Assembly: GCF_005870025.1 (NCBI RefSeq)
Contig: NZ_VATA01000020.1
Coordinates: 51,080-115,079 of the forward strand
Direction of reading: 5' to 3'
Length of the DNA stretch: 64,000 bases
DNA from: Poseidonocella sp. HB161398
GTDB lineage: Bacteria > Pseudomonadota > Alphaproteobacteria > Rhodobacterales > Rhodobacteraceae
Numbering within the stretch: the first letter of the stretch is position 1; every line of letters starts with the position of its first letter. This document shows, piece after piece, positions 46,037 through 54,700 of the stretch. Below the pieces are notes generated by a model, which did no database searches, had not been told where the DNA came from, and saw nothing but the letters and a program-made list of their open reading frames with translations. The position numbers and the translations under genes are program-made.

Positions 46037-47130
46037 AGGACCTGCAGACGACGATCCCGGCCGTGCTGAGGCTCGACGGGCTGGAGAAGCGCTTTGGCGC
46101 GGCCGAGGCGGTCTCGGACCTGTCGCTGGAACTGCCCGCGGGCTCGATGACCGTGCTGCTCGGCGCGGCCGGGGCGGGCAAGACGACGACCCTGAAGATG
46201 ATCGCCGGGCTCGAGCCCCCCGATGCCGGGCGGATCGAGATCGCCGGGCTCGACCTGACGGAGGCCGAGCCGAAGGACCGCAATGTCGCGATGATCTTCG
46301 ACAATCTGGCGCTCTACCCGAACCTGACGGGCTACGGCAACATCGCCTATCCGCTGCGGGTCGCGCGGCAGGCGCCGGAGGTGGTCGACCGCAAGGTCCG
46401 CCAGCTGGCGCAGGTGCTGAAGATCGGCCATGTGCTGGAGCGGCTGCCGAAGACCATGAGCGGCGGCGAACGCCAGCGCGTGGCATTGGGCCGGGCGCTG
46501 GTGCGGGACCCGGCGCTCTTCCTGCTCGACGAGCCGCTCTCCAGCCTCGACGCGATGCTGCGGATCGAGCTGCGCGCCGAGCTGCGGCGGCTGCAGCGCG
46601 AGGCCGGGCACAGCTTCTTCCTGGCGACCCCGGATTTCTCCGAGGCGCTGGCGGTGGCCGACACGGTCGTGCTGCTGCGCGCCGGGCGCGTGGTGCAGGT
46701 CGACGCGCCGCAGCGGCTCTACGACTATCCCGCCGACATGGAGGCCGCGCGCTTCGTCGGCGCGCCGCAGATCAACCTCGTGCCTGCGCGCTTCGCCGCG
46801 GAGGGGCTGGAGCTGGCCGGGCAGCGCTTTGCCTGTCCGGGCTTCCGCGCGCCGCGCGCGGCGGCGTTCACCCTGGGCATCCGCCCCGAGGCGATCTCGG
46901 CCGTGCCCGCGGGAACGGGCATGATCGACGCCACCGTGACCGACCTGGAACCGCTCGGCCATCTGATCGCGCTCAGCGCCGCGACCGCGGCCGGCGAGAT
47001 GCGTCTGACCGGCCCGGCAGAGCGCTTTGCCGCCCATGCCGAGGGCGACGCGATCGGGCTCGTCTTCGACGGCCCCGCGCTCCTGGCCTTCGATACCGCC
47101 ACCGAACGACTTCTGACCGCAAGACCCTGA
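46033..47130 (+). CDS. ABC transporter ATPase lacking the switch histidine
   Basis: A 365-residue MalK-class ATPase. Walker A is G-A-A-G-A-G-K-T-T (44-52), the signature M-S-G-G-E (142-146) is canonical and Walker B F-L-L-D-E-P (163-168) is intact. However, the Q-loop glutamine is replaced by Asp90 (I-F-D-N) and the switch histidine by Pro200 (A-T-P-D-F). It should bind ATP but hydrolyse poorly; its good signature would complete the active site of the partner ATPase. It overlaps that gene by four bases. Confidence 0.9.
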   Translation: MKDLQTTIPAVLRLDGLEKRFGAAEAVSDLSLELPAGSMTVLLGAAGAGKTTTLKMIAGLEPPDAGRIEIAGLDLTEAEPKDRNVAMIFDNLALYPNLTGYGNIAYPLRVARQAPEVVDRKVRQLAQVLKIGHVLERLPKTMSGGERQRVALGRALVRDPALFLLDEPLSSLDAMLRIELRAELRRLQREAGHSFFLATPDFSEALAVADTVVLLRAGRVVQVDAPQRLYDYPADMEAARFVGAPQINLVPARFAAEGLELAGQRFACPGFRAPRAAAFTLGIRPEAISAVPAGTGMIDATVTDLEPLGHLIALSAATAAGEMRLTGPAERFAAHAEGDAIGLVFDGPALLAFDTATERLLTARP

Positions 47131-47144
47131 AAGAGGCTATCTTC

Positions 47145-47870
47145 ATGCGAATTCTCGTTTTCCAGCACCTCCCGGTCGAACATCCCGGCACATTGCGGGA
47201 GTTCTGGACCCGCGACGGCCATGTCTGGGAGGTGGCCGAACTGGAGGAGGGGGCGCCGATCCCCGAGATGGAGGGCTTCGACCTTCTCGTCGCCATGGGC
47301 GGGCCGCAGGACCTGTGGCAGAAGGACGAGCTGCCCTGGATGCGCCCCGAGATCGCGGCGATCCGCAAATGGGTGGTGGAGTGGAAGCGGCCCTATCTGG
47401 GCATCTGCCTCGGCCACCAGCTGCTGGCCGAGGCGATCGGCGGCACGGTGGCGCCGATGGACGCGCCCGAGGTCGGGCTGGCGCAGGTCGCCAAGACCGC
47501 GGCCGGGGCGGCGGATCCGATCTTCGCGGGGCTGCCGGAGGAAATGCTGACCTTCCAGTGGCACGGGGCGGAGGCGCAGACCCTGCCCGGCGAGGCGGTG
47601 GTGCTGGCCGCGAACCCGGCCTGTCCGGCCCAGGCGATCCGCTATGGCCGCGCCGCCTACGGCTTCCAGTTCCATGTCGAGATCACGCCCTCGACGGTGG
47701 CGGACTGGCAGCAGGTCCCGGCCTATGCCGCCAGCCTGGAGACCGCGCTCGGCGCCGCGCGTGCCCGGGGGCTAGCCGCCGAGGTCGCGCCGCGCCTGCC
47801 GGAATTCCGCGCGGCCTGCGAGACCATCTACCGCAATTTCTGCGCGCTCATGGCGGCCGAGACGGCCTGA
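47145..47870 (+). CDS. Class I glutamine amidotransferase-like protein
   Basis: A 241-residue class I amidotransferase-fold protein with the triad Cys88 (G-I-C-L-G-H-Q), His177 and Glu179 (F-Q-F-H-V-E). Stand-alone proteins of this type (GMP synthase-domain-like) hydrolyse gamma-glutamyl amides or pass ammonia to a partner. Between a transporter and a glutamine-synthetase-like ligase, it may hydrolyse the gamma-glutamyl product of that ligase. It starts 15 bases after the second ATPase. It is not of the PuuD type by sequence around the nucleophile. Confidence 0.87.
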   Translation: MRILVFQHLPVEHPGTLREFWTRDGHVWEVAELEEGAPIPEMEGFDLLVAMGGPQDLWQKDELPWMRPEIAAIRKWVVEWKRPYLGICLGHQLLAEAIGGTVAPMDAPEVGLAQVAKTAAGAADPIFAGLPEEMLTFQWHGAEAQTLPGEAVVLAANPACPAQAIRYGRAAYGFQFHVEITPSTVADWQQVPAYAASLETALGAARARGLAAEVAPRLPEFRAACETIYRNFCALMAAETA

Positions 47871-47906
47871 GCCCCTGCGCCAACGAAAGAGAAGAGGAAG
47901 ACCGAC

Positions 47907-49289
47907 ATGGGACTGATGAGCGACCCGTCGAAATTCGATGCCGTCCCGCCCCTGCGCACCGCGACGGCGGAAGAGGCCGAGGCCTTCACCGCGCGGCTGC
48001 GCGAGGCGGGGTTCGACTACCTGCGCTTCGAGCTGGCCGACATGGCGGGGATGAGCCGCGGCAAGACCGTCCCGGTGGAGCATGTCGCGGGCTACATGCG
48101 CAAGGGGCTGAACCTCTATGGCGGCACGGTCGCGCTCGATTGCGGCTCGGTGCCGGTGCGCGGCTCGGGCTATAACGAGGAGGTCAACTACCAGGACGGG
48201 ATCATGATCCCGGATGTCTCCACGCTGACCCCGGTGCCCTGGCTGGAGCGCACCGGCCGGGTTCTCTGCGACATGATGTGGTATGACGGCAAGGTGCAGC
48301 TCGCCTCGCCGCGGATGCTGCTGAAGAAGATGCTGATGATCGCCGACCAGTTGGGGTTCAAGGCGATGATGGGGCACGAATACGAATTCTACGTCGTCGA
48401 TGCCGCCACGCGCGAGCCGCTGTTCCCCGGCCAGCCGATCTTCGCCACCGCGCGCACCCACCAGCATCCGGCGATCGACGACCTGATCCGCATCTGCAAG
48501 GCGCAGGGGATCGACATCATCACTTACAATGTCGAGCACGGGCCCGGCCAGGTGGAGATCAACTACGCCGCCGAGATCGGGGTCGCCGCCTCGGATACCG
48601 GCTTCGTCTTCAAGAACACGGTCAAAGAGTACCTGGCGCAGCACGGGCTGCTGGCGACCTTCATGACCAAGCCCTACAAGGGGCTCTCGGGCAGCTGCTC
48701 GCATTTCCACATCTCGCTGCTCGACAAGGAGACCGGCGCCAACGCCTTTCTCGACCTCGCCGATCCCGACGGCATGTCGGCGGTCTTCAAGAGCTTCATC
48801 CAGGGCGTGCTGGACCATGCCCGCGGCGCGATGGCGATCTGGTCGCCGACGCCGAACTGCTACCGCCGGATCCGGCCGCGCACCTATGCGCCCTCGAACA
48901 TCTCCTGGGGGATCCAGGACCGCTCGGCCTCGGTGCGGGTGAAGGCCTCGAAGGACAGGGCGACCCATATGGAGGTGCGCGTGCCCTCGGCGATGGGCAA
49001 TCCCTACCTGATCGCCGCCTCGACGATCGCGGCGGGGCTGCTCGGCGTGCTGCAGAAGCGCGAGCTGATGCCCGCGGGGCAGGGGCCGAAGGAGGATGAC
49101 GCCTCCTATGCCAAGCTGCCCACCGAGATCCTCGACGCGCTGGAGGCGCTGGAGGCGGATACCGCGCTGTGCGAGCTGCTCGGCGAGGAGTTCGTCAAGG
49201 TCTACCAGGCGATGAAATGGCAGGAGACGATGCGCCTGCGCGACGAGATCCCGGCGGCCGAGACCGATGCATATTTCGAGCAGTACTGA
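47907..49289 (+). CDS. Glutamine synthetase-like ligase (third copy)
   Basis: A 460-residue glutamine synthetase superfamily member, diverged from the two polyamine-linked copies. Metal/substrate blocks: M-G-H-E-Y-E-F-Y, G-P-G-Q-V-E-I-N-Y, G-S-C-S-H-F-H-I-S and M-E-V-R-V-P-S-A. It likely ligates glutamate to an amine supplied by the upstream transporter. Its 3' end overlaps the amidase gene by 23 bases. With the amidotransferase it could run a gamma-glutamylation and release cycle. Confidence 0.86.
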   Translation: MGLMSDPSKFDAVPPLRTATAEEAEAFTARLREAGFDYLRFELADMAGMSRGKTVPVEHVAGYMRKGLNLYGGTVALDCGSVPVRGSGYNEEVNYQDGIMIPDVSTLTPVPWLERTGRVLCDMMWYDGKVQLASPRMLLKKMLMIADQLGFKAMMGHEYEFYVVDAATREPLFPGQPIFATARTHQHPAIDDLIRICKAQGIDIITYNVEHGPGQVEINYAAEIGVAASDTGFVFKNTVKEYLAQHGLLATFMTKPYKGLSGSCSHFHISLLDKETGANAFLDLADPDGMSAVFKSFIQGVLDHARGAMAIWSPTPNCYRRIRPRTYAPSNISWGIQDRSASVRVKASKDRATHMEVRVPSAMGNPYLIAASTIAAGLLGVLQKRELMPAGQGPKEDDASYAKLPTEILDALEALEADTALCELLGEEFVKVYQAMKWQETMRLRDEIPAAETDAYFEQY

Positions 49290-50709
49290 GCCCGGCGCCG
49301 CGGCGGGGGACGCGCGCTTCGCCTTCGCCTCGGCGGCGGAGCTGGCCGGGGGCTATGCCGCGGGGGACGTCACCCCGGTCGAGGTGGCCGAAAGCCTGCT
49401 GGCGCGGATCGCGCGGCTGAACGGGGCGGTGAATGCGGTGATCGACCTGCGTCCGGAGCTGACCCTCGCCATGGCGCGGGCCTCGGCCGGGCGCTGGCGC
49501 GCGGGGCGGCCGCTCTCGCCGCTCGACGGGGTGCCGGCGACAATCAAGGATCTCTCCGCCGTGCAGGGCTGGCCGCGCTGGCGCGGCGGGCGGATCGCGG
49601 ATGACGCGCCGATGGGCTTCGACACGCCCGCGGTGGCAAGGCTGCGCGAGGCGGGGGCGGTCTTTCTCGGCCGCACCGCCACGCCCGAGGCCGGATCGAA
49701 AGTGGTGACGCGCTCGCTGCGCTATGGCGAGACGCTGAACCCGCATGACCTGTCGCGCACCGCCGGGGGCTCCTCCGGCGGGGCGGCGGCGGCGCTGGCG
49801 ATGGGCTTCGGGCCGCTGGCGCTGGGGTCGGACGGGGCGGGCTCGCTGCGCATCCCGGCGAGCCACTGCAATGTCGTCGGCGTCAAGCCGGGTTTCGGCC
49901 GGGTGCCGGCCTTCCCGCCCGATACCGACATGCCGCATTCGGTGGTCGGGCCGATGGCCCGCACCGTCGCCGATGCCGCGGCAATGCTGGAGGTCATGTC
50001 CCGCCCCGAGCCGCGCGATCCCCATGCCTGGCCGGTGCCCTTCGCGCCGCCGCGGCTCGACGGCGATCTCTCGGGGCTGCGGATCGCGGTCTCGCCCCGT
50101 CTCGGCTGCCGCGCGCCCCTGGCCGATCCGGAGGTCGACCGCCTGGTCGCGGAGGCGGCCGGCCTGGTGTCCGCCGCGGGGGCAGAGGTGGTGCAGGACG
50201 ATCCCGGCTGGCAGGTCGATCCCTTCGCCCCCTTCGAGGTCTTCTGGAATGCCGCCTGCGCCGAGACCTGGCGCAATACCCCGCCGGCGGAGCGCGGGCT
50301 GCTCGATCCGCTGATCCGCGACGTGGCGGCGCTGGCCGGGGATGTAGATCTGGCCGCCTACCAGCAGGCGATTGCCGGGCGGCTGGCGGTGGCGGCGGAT
50401 GCGAAGGCCTTCTTCGCCCGCCATGACCTGCTGATCGGGCCGGTGATGCCGGTCCCGGCCTATGCCGCCGGGCGCGACGTGCCCGAGGGCTTCGCCGATA
50501 CCGACTGGAGCTGGTGCCCCTATACCTATCCCTGGAACATGACCGGCCAGCCCGCGCTGTCGGTGCCGGTGGGCTTCACCCGGCAGGGCCTGCCCGTCGG
50601 GGTGCAGATCATCGCCGCCATGGGGCAGGAGGCGGTGATGCTCGAGGCCGCCCGGGCGATCGAGATCGCGCGCCCGCTGCATCTGCGCCGCCCGGCCATC
50701 GCGCTCTGA
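49267..50709 (+). CDS. Amidase signature family enzyme
   Basis: A 480-residue amidase with the Ser-cisSer-Lys triad: Lys94 in A-T-I-K-D, cis-Ser170 in G-G-S-S-G-G and nucleophile Ser193 in G-S-D-G-A-G-S-L-R-I-P-A. It hydrolyses a carboxamide, carbamate or related bond; the family is too broad to name a substrate. The ATG lies inside the ligase gene (23-base overlap), so it belongs to the same operon and ends it. An AspRS-type transamidation role (GatA) is unlikely because no gatB or gatC is present. Confidence 0.9.
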   Translation: MHISSSTEPGAAAGDARFAFASAAELAGGYAAGDVTPVEVAESLLARIARLNGAVNAVIDLRPELTLAMARASAGRWRAGRPLSPLDGVPATIKDLSAVQGWPRWRGGRIADDAPMGFDTPAVARLREAGAVFLGRTATPEAGSKVVTRSLRYGETLNPHDLSRTAGGSSGGAAAALAMGFGPLALGSDGAGSLRIPASHCNVVGVKPGFGRVPAFPPDTDMPHSVVGPMARTVADAAAMLEVMSRPEPRDPHAWPVPFAPPRLDGDLSGLRIAVSPRLGCRAPLADPEVDRLVAEAAGLVSAAGAEVVQDDPGWQVDPFAPFEVFWNAACAETWRNTPPAERGLLDPLIRDVAALAGDVDLAAYQQAIAGRLAVAADAKAFFARHDLLIGPVMPVPAYAAGRDVPEGFADTDWSWCPYTYPWNMTGQPALSVPVGFTRQGLPVGVQIIAAMGQEAVMLEAARAIEIARPLHLRRPAIAL

Positions 50710-50755
50710 AGAAGGGCGGGGGCCCCGGATCGCTCCGGGGCCCCCTTCTTCCGGG

Positions 50756-51529
50756 TCAGCCGTCGACGAAGGCCCGTTCGACGACATAGCTGCCCGGAAC
50801 GCTGGTATTGCCCTCGGCGAAGCCCATCGGCTCCAGCAGGCGGGCGAGATCGCGGTTCAGCCCGGGACTGCCGCAGATCATGATCCGGTCGGTCTCCGCC
50901 GAGAGCGGCGGCATCCCGGCATCCCGCGCGATCTGCCCCGAGGCCAGAAGCGCCGGGATCCGGCCCTGGCGCTCGAAGGGCTCGCGCGTGACCGCGGGCA
51001 GGTAGACCAGCCCCTGCGCGATCATCTCGCCCAGCAGCGGATCGCGGGCCAGCCCGCCCGAGAGCGCGTCGCGATAGGCCAGCTCGGCGATCTGCCGCAC
51101 GCCATGGACCAGCACGACCGTCTCGAAACGCTCGTAGGTCCCGGGATCGCGGATCACCGACAGGAACGGCGCGAGCCCGGTCCCCGTCGCCAGCAGGTAG
51201 AGCCTGCGCCCCGGCAGCAGGTAGTCGGTCACCAGCGTCCCGGTGGGCTTGCGCCCGACCAGGATCGCGTCGCCCGCGCCGATATGCCGGAGCCGCGAGG
51301 TCAGGGGCCCGCCGGGCACCTTGATCGACAGGAACTCCAGATGGTCGGCATGGTTGGCCGAGGCGATGGAATAGGCCCGCAGCAGCGGCCGCCCCTCGGC
51401 CATCAGCCCGATCATGGTGAAATGGCCGTTGGAGAAGCGCAGCCCCGCCGCCCGCGTGGTGGTGAAGCTGAACAGCCTGTCGGTCCAGTGGCGGACCGAC
51501 AGGACCTCTTCGCGATGGAAGGCGGCCAT
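50756..51529 (-). CDS. fpr: Ferredoxin--NADP+ reductase
   Basis: A 257-residue bacterial-type FNR with FAD. The FAD motif L-L-R-A-Y-S-I-A-S is near 49-57 and the pyridine-nucleotide motif A-T-G-T-G-L-A-P-F near 113-121; M-I-C-G-S-P is at about 217-222. The C-terminus ends V-E-R-A-F-V-D-G, as in the short class II enzymes. It lies two bases downstream of the FMN-binding split-barrel gene, so they are co-transcribed and may act together. Confidence 0.93.
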   Translation of the reverse strand: MAAFHREEVLSVRHWTDRLFSFTTTRAAGLRFSNGHFTMIGLMAEGRPLLRAYSIASANHADHLEFLSIKVPGGPLTSRLRHIGAGDAILVGRKPTGTLVTDYLLPGRRLYLLATGTGLAPFLSVIRDPGTYERFETVVLVHGVRQIAELAYRDALSGGLARDPLLGEMIAQGLVYLPAVTREPFERQGRIPALLASGQIARDAGMPPLSAETDRIMICGSPGLNRDLARLLEPMGFAEGNTSVPGSYVVERAFVDG

Positions 51530-51531
51530 GG

Positions 51532-52185
51532 TCAGTAGCGGAAGTTCTTGACGAAATCGGGCATCTCGATGCCCGCGCGCAGCTTCGGATCGGCGACCGG
51601 CGCGCCCTGGACCAGCCGCAGCGGCACATGCCCGGCCCAGCGGTCCGTGGCCAGATCCGCGTCGTCTTCCTCGGGCAGCCCGTCGGCCACCTTGGCGGAG
51701 ACCTCGTCGAGCCGCATGCGGATCACCTTCGAGGCCTTCCACTCCTGGTCGGCGGGCACGCGGGCATAGTCCCACAGCCCCGGCGCCAGGCGGTCGGTGA
51801 AGGTCGAGAGCACCTCGCGCTTGGTGTCCTCGTCGACCAGCTCCGCTTCGCCGAAGGCGATGACCGAGCGGTACTGGATATTGTGGTTGAAGGAGGCGCG
51901 CGAGAACACCACCCCGTCCAGATGGGTGACGGTGAAGCAGACCTTGATGCCCTTCTGCTGGGCCTTCAGCATGCGGCTGGCCGAGGAGCCGTGCCAGTAG
52001 ACATGGTCGCCGATCCGCCAGTGGCAGGTCGGGGTCACATAGGGGGCGCCGTCGATGACATAGCCGATCTGGCAGACGATGCCGGCGTCGATGATCGCGT
52101 TGATCGTGTCGCGGTCGTATTTTGCCAGCCAGTTGTAGCGGCGCAGCCGGGTCTTGTCCGTCGGGGCTTGGGGGGTGTCTGACAC
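51532..52185 (-). CDS. Pyridoxamine 5'-phosphate oxidase-fold FMN-binding protein
   Basis: A 217-residue split-barrel flavin-binding protein of the NimA/PNPOx-like group. Typical stretches are G-I-V-C-Q-I-G-Y-V-I-D-G-A-P-Y-V-T-P-T, V-Y-W-H-G-S-S-A-S-R-M-L and V-C-F-T-V-T-H-L-D-G. Members reduce small molecules or bind flavin or heme. GTG at this position was chosen as the point where family-like sequence begins; the open frame upstream is not protein-like. The downstream reductase gene may be its electron donor. Confidence 0.82.
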   Translation of the reverse strand: MSDTPQAPTDKTRLRRYNWLAKYDRDTINAIIDAGIVCQIGYVIDGAPYVTPTCHWRIGDHVYWHGSSASRMLKAQQKGIKVCFTVTHLDGVVFSRASFNHNIQYRSVIAFGEAELVDEDTKREVLSTFTDRLAPGLWDYARVPADQEWKASKVIRMRLDEVSAKVADGLPEEDDADLATDRWAGHVPLRLVQGAPVADPKLRAGIEMPDFVKNFRY

Positions 52186-52259
52186 GGGCGGTCTCCAATC
52201 GTTTCCGGGTTCCGGCCAAGCCTTAGAACGCGGGCGGGAGCTTCCCTTAGAGCCATTTT

Positions 52260-52300
52260 GCAATGCGGCACGGAACCATTCCGCAGTGCGGCACGGGACC
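52260..52300. promoter_or_regulatory. Direct and inverted repeats upstream of the flavin-reductase pair
   Basis: GCAATGCGGCACGGAACC at 52260 recurs with two changes 23 bases later (GCAGTGCGGCACGGGACC). Between them CGGAA-CCA-TTCCG (52271-52283) is a perfect short palindrome. Lying about 75-115 bases before the minus-strand start, this looks like a regulator-binding site; the regulator is unknown. Confidence 0.4.
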
Positions 52301-52401
52301 GGAACGGACTCCGCCCGGAGGCAGGGTTCGCGCTGGTTCATTGCGGAAGGATGTGCATCTGCCCGGGCGCCTCGGCGGCGCCGCCCTTCGGCGGATGTCA
52401 G

Positions 52402-52477
52402 TGGTGAGCCGTACAGGATTCGAACCTGTGACCCACTGATTAAAAGTCAGTTGCTCTACCAACTGAGCTAACGGCCC
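52402..52477 (-). tRNA. tRNA-Lys (anticodon TTT)
   Basis: A 76-nt cloverleaf on the minus strand: acceptor GGGCCGT/ACGGCTC (one G-T pair), D-arm GCTC...GAGC, anticodon stem CTGA/TCAG around CTTTTAA (anticodon TTT), T-arm CACAG-GTTCGAATC-CTGT, discriminator A and encoded CCA. Confidence 0.97.
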
Positions 52478-52492
52478 ACTGTGTGTCCGGGC

Positions 52493-52521
52493 TCTCTACG
52501 GATTGCGCCGGGGGGGGTCAA
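52493..52521 (-). promoter_or_regulatory. Promoter of tRNA-Lys
   Basis: On the minus strand TTGACC and TAGAGA are separated by exactly 17 bases, 16 bases before the tRNA 5' end. This is the best sigma70-type match in the window and sits where a tRNA promoter is expected. Confidence 0.75.
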
Positions 52522-52610
52522 GTGGCCGATCGCAGTTTTCCGCGAGTTTTTTGCGGCGCGGCATCCGCGGCCTGTGGATATTCTGCCGCAGCAGGCGTAT
52601 ATGCCGCCGC

Positions 52611-53441
52611 ATGCGCGACACGACCGATAGCACATTGCCCTTCCTGAAAATGCACGGGGCCGGGAACGACTTTGTCATCATCGACAGTCGGGGCCGGTCC
52701 GCGCGCGTGACCGAGGCGCTGGCCCGCGCGGTCGGCGACCGCCATCGCGGCGTCGGATTCGACCAGCTGGCCGAGATCCGCGACGGCGAGGACAGCGACA
52801 TCTGCCTCGATTTCTGGAATTCCGACGGCAGCCGCGCCGGCGCCTGCGGGAATGCGACCCGCTGCGTCGCCGATCTGGTGATGGCCGGGCTCGGCCGCGA
52901 CCGGGTCAGCATCCGCACGATGCGCGGGCTCCTGCTGGCCGAGCGGCGCGACGGCGCGGTCTGGGTCAATATGGGGCCGCCGCAGCTCGACTGGCGGGAC
53001 GTGCCGCTGGCGCGCGAGACCGACGTCACCGCGCTGCCCCTGGCGGGCGATCCGGTGGCGGTCGGCATGGGCAATCCCCATGCGGTGCATTTCGTCGAGG
53101 ATGCCGAGGCGGTCGATCTCGAGGGGCAGGGGCCCGGCGTCGAGCATGACCCGCTCTTCCCCGAGCGCACCAATGTCGAATACGCCAGCCTGACCGGCCC
53201 GGACCATCTGCGCATGCGGGTCTGGGAACGCGGCACCGGCGTCACGCTGGCCTGCGGCTCGGGCGCCTGCGCCACCGCGGTCGCCGCCCATCTGCGCGGC
53301 CTGACCGGAAAGACCGTGACGCTCGATCTCGATGGCGGGCGGCTTGCGGTCGACTGGCGCGAGGATGGCGTCTGGCTGACCGGCCCGGTCGCCCATGTCT
53401 TCTCGGCGCAGTTCGACGCCGCCTTCCTGGAGACCGTGTGA
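52611..53441 (+). CDS. dapF: Diaminopimelate epimerase
   Basis: A 276-residue PLP-independent epimerase converting LL- to meso-diaminopimelate for lysine and peptidoglycan synthesis. Both catalytic cysteines are present: Cys79 in A-C-G-N-A-T-R-C and Cys215 in [15 protein letters not shown] near the N-terminus is a family hallmark. The ATG was chosen shortly before that block; upstream frame is arginine-rich noise. The next gene begins at its stop codon. Confidence 0.97.
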   Translation: MRDTTDSTLPFLKMHGAGNDFVIIDSRGRSARVTEALARAVGDRHRGVGFDQLAEIRDGEDSDICLDFWNSDGSRAGACGNATRCVADLVMAGLGRDRVSIRTMRGLLLAERRDGAVWVNMGPPQLDWRDVPLARETDVTALPLAGDPVAVGMGNPHAVHFVEDAEAVDLEGQGPGVEHDPLFPERTNVEYASLTGPDHLRMRVWERGTGVTLACGSGACATAVAAHLRGLTGKTVTLDLDGGRLAVDWREDGVWLTGPVAHVFSAQFDAAFLETV

Positions 53442-54700
53442 TGGACCGCTCCGTGCCGAAATTCACGACGCTGGGCTGCCGCCTCAACGCCTACGAGACC
53501 GAGGCGATGAAGGAGCTCGCCCAGGCGGCCGGGCTGGGCGAGACCGTCGTGGTCAACACCTGCGCCGTGACGGCCGAGGCGGTGCGCAAGTCCCGCCAGG
53601 AGATCCGCCGCCTGCGCCGCGAGAACCCGACCGCCAAGGTCGTGGTCACCGGCTGCGCCGTGCAGACCGACCCGGACAGCTTCTCGGCGATGGACGAGGT
53701 CGATTTCGTCGTCGGCAATACCGAGAAGATGCAGCCCGCGACCTGGCGCGGCATGACGGCCGATTTCATCGGCGAGACCGAGCGCGTGCAGGTCGACGAC
53801 ATCATGTCGGTGACCGAGACCGCGGGCCACCTGATCGACGGGTTCGGCACGCGGAGCCGCGCCTATGTCCAGGTCCAGAACGGCTGCGACCACCGCTGCA
53901 CCTTCTGCATCATCCCCTTCGGCCGCGGCAATTCCCGCTCGGTCCCGGCGGGCGTGGTGGTCGACCAGATCCGGCGGCTGGTGGAAAAGGGCTATAACGA
54001 GGTCGTGCTGACCGGGGTCGACCTGACCTCCTGGGGCGCCGACCTGCCCGCGGGCCCGAAGCTTGGCGACCTGGTGATGCGCATCCTCAAGCTCGTGCCC
54101 GAGCTGCCGCGGCTGCGCATCTCCTCGATCGACTCGATCGAGGTCGACGAAAACCTGATGCGCGCCATCGCCGAAGAAGAGCGGCTGATGCCGCATCTGC
54201 ATCTGTCGCTGCAGGCCGGGGACGACATGATCCTCAAGCGGATGAAGCGCCGCCATCTGCGCGATGACGCGATCCGCTTCTGCCAGGAGGCGCGGCGGCT
54301 GCGCCCCGACATGACCTTCGGCGCCGACATCATCGCGGGCTTCCCGACCGAGACCGAGGCGATGTTCCTCAACTCGCTGAAGCTGGTGGAGGAGTGCGAC
54401 CTGACCTGGCTGCATGTCTTCCCCTATTCCCCGCGCGAGGGCACGCCCGCCGCACGCATGCCCGCGGTCGACGGCCGCGCCATCAAGGACCGGGCCGCCC
54501 GGCTGCGCGCCGCTGGCGAGGCCGCCGTCGCGCGGCATCTCGCAGCCCAGGTCGGGCGCGACCACCAGGTGCTGATGGAAAGTCCTCGGATGGGGCGCAC
54601 GGCGCAATTCGCCGAGGTGCATTTCCAGTCCGACCGGCCCGAGGGGCGGATCGTGCCCGCGCGCATCACCGGAACGACGGCGGCTGGCCTGACGGCGTGA
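53441..54700 (+). CDS. mtaB: tRNA t6A37 methylthiotransferase
   Basis: A 419-residue radical-SAM methylthiotransferase converting t6A37 to ms2t6A37 in tRNA. The N-terminal cluster cysteines are Cys13 (L-G-C-R-L-N), Cys41 (N-T-C-A-V-T) and Cys72 (T-G-C-A); the radical-SAM C-x3-C-x2-C is Cys149/153/156 in C-D-H-R-C-T-F-C. L-G-C-R-L-N at the start distinguishes MtaB from MiaB and RimO. A C-terminal TRAM-like region is short. It starts at the dapF stop and its own stop overlaps the next GTG. Confidence 0.93.
   Translation: MDRSVPKFTTLGCRLNAYETEAMKELAQAAGLGETVVVNTCAVTAEAVRKSRQEIRRLRRENPTAKVVVTGCAVQTDPDSFSAMDEVDFVVGNTEKMQPATWRGMTADFIGETERVQVDDIMSVTETAGHLIDGFGTRSRAYVQVQNGCDHRCTFCIIPFGRGNSRSVPAGVVVDQIRRLVEKGYNEVVLTGVDLTSWGADLPAGPKLGDLVMRILKLVPELPRLRISSIDSIEVDENLMRAIAEEERLMPHLHLSLQAGDDMILKRMKRRHLRDDAIRFCQEARRLRPDMTFGADIIAGFPTETEAMFLNSLKLVEECDLTWLHVFPYSPREGTPAARMPAVDGRAIKDRAARLRAAGEAAVARHLAAQVGRDHQVLMESPRMGRTAQFAEVHFQSDRPEGRIVPARITGTTAAGLTA

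Noticed and set aside
47145-47870. PuuD gamma-glutamyl-GABA hydrolase
   Set aside because: The fold is class I amidotransferase, but the sequence looks like GMP-synthase-type stand-alone domains and it sits in a different operon from the polyamine genes.
49267-50709. GatA subunit of the tRNA amidotransferase
   Set aside because: No gatB or gatC nearby, and the operon context is transport and catabolism.
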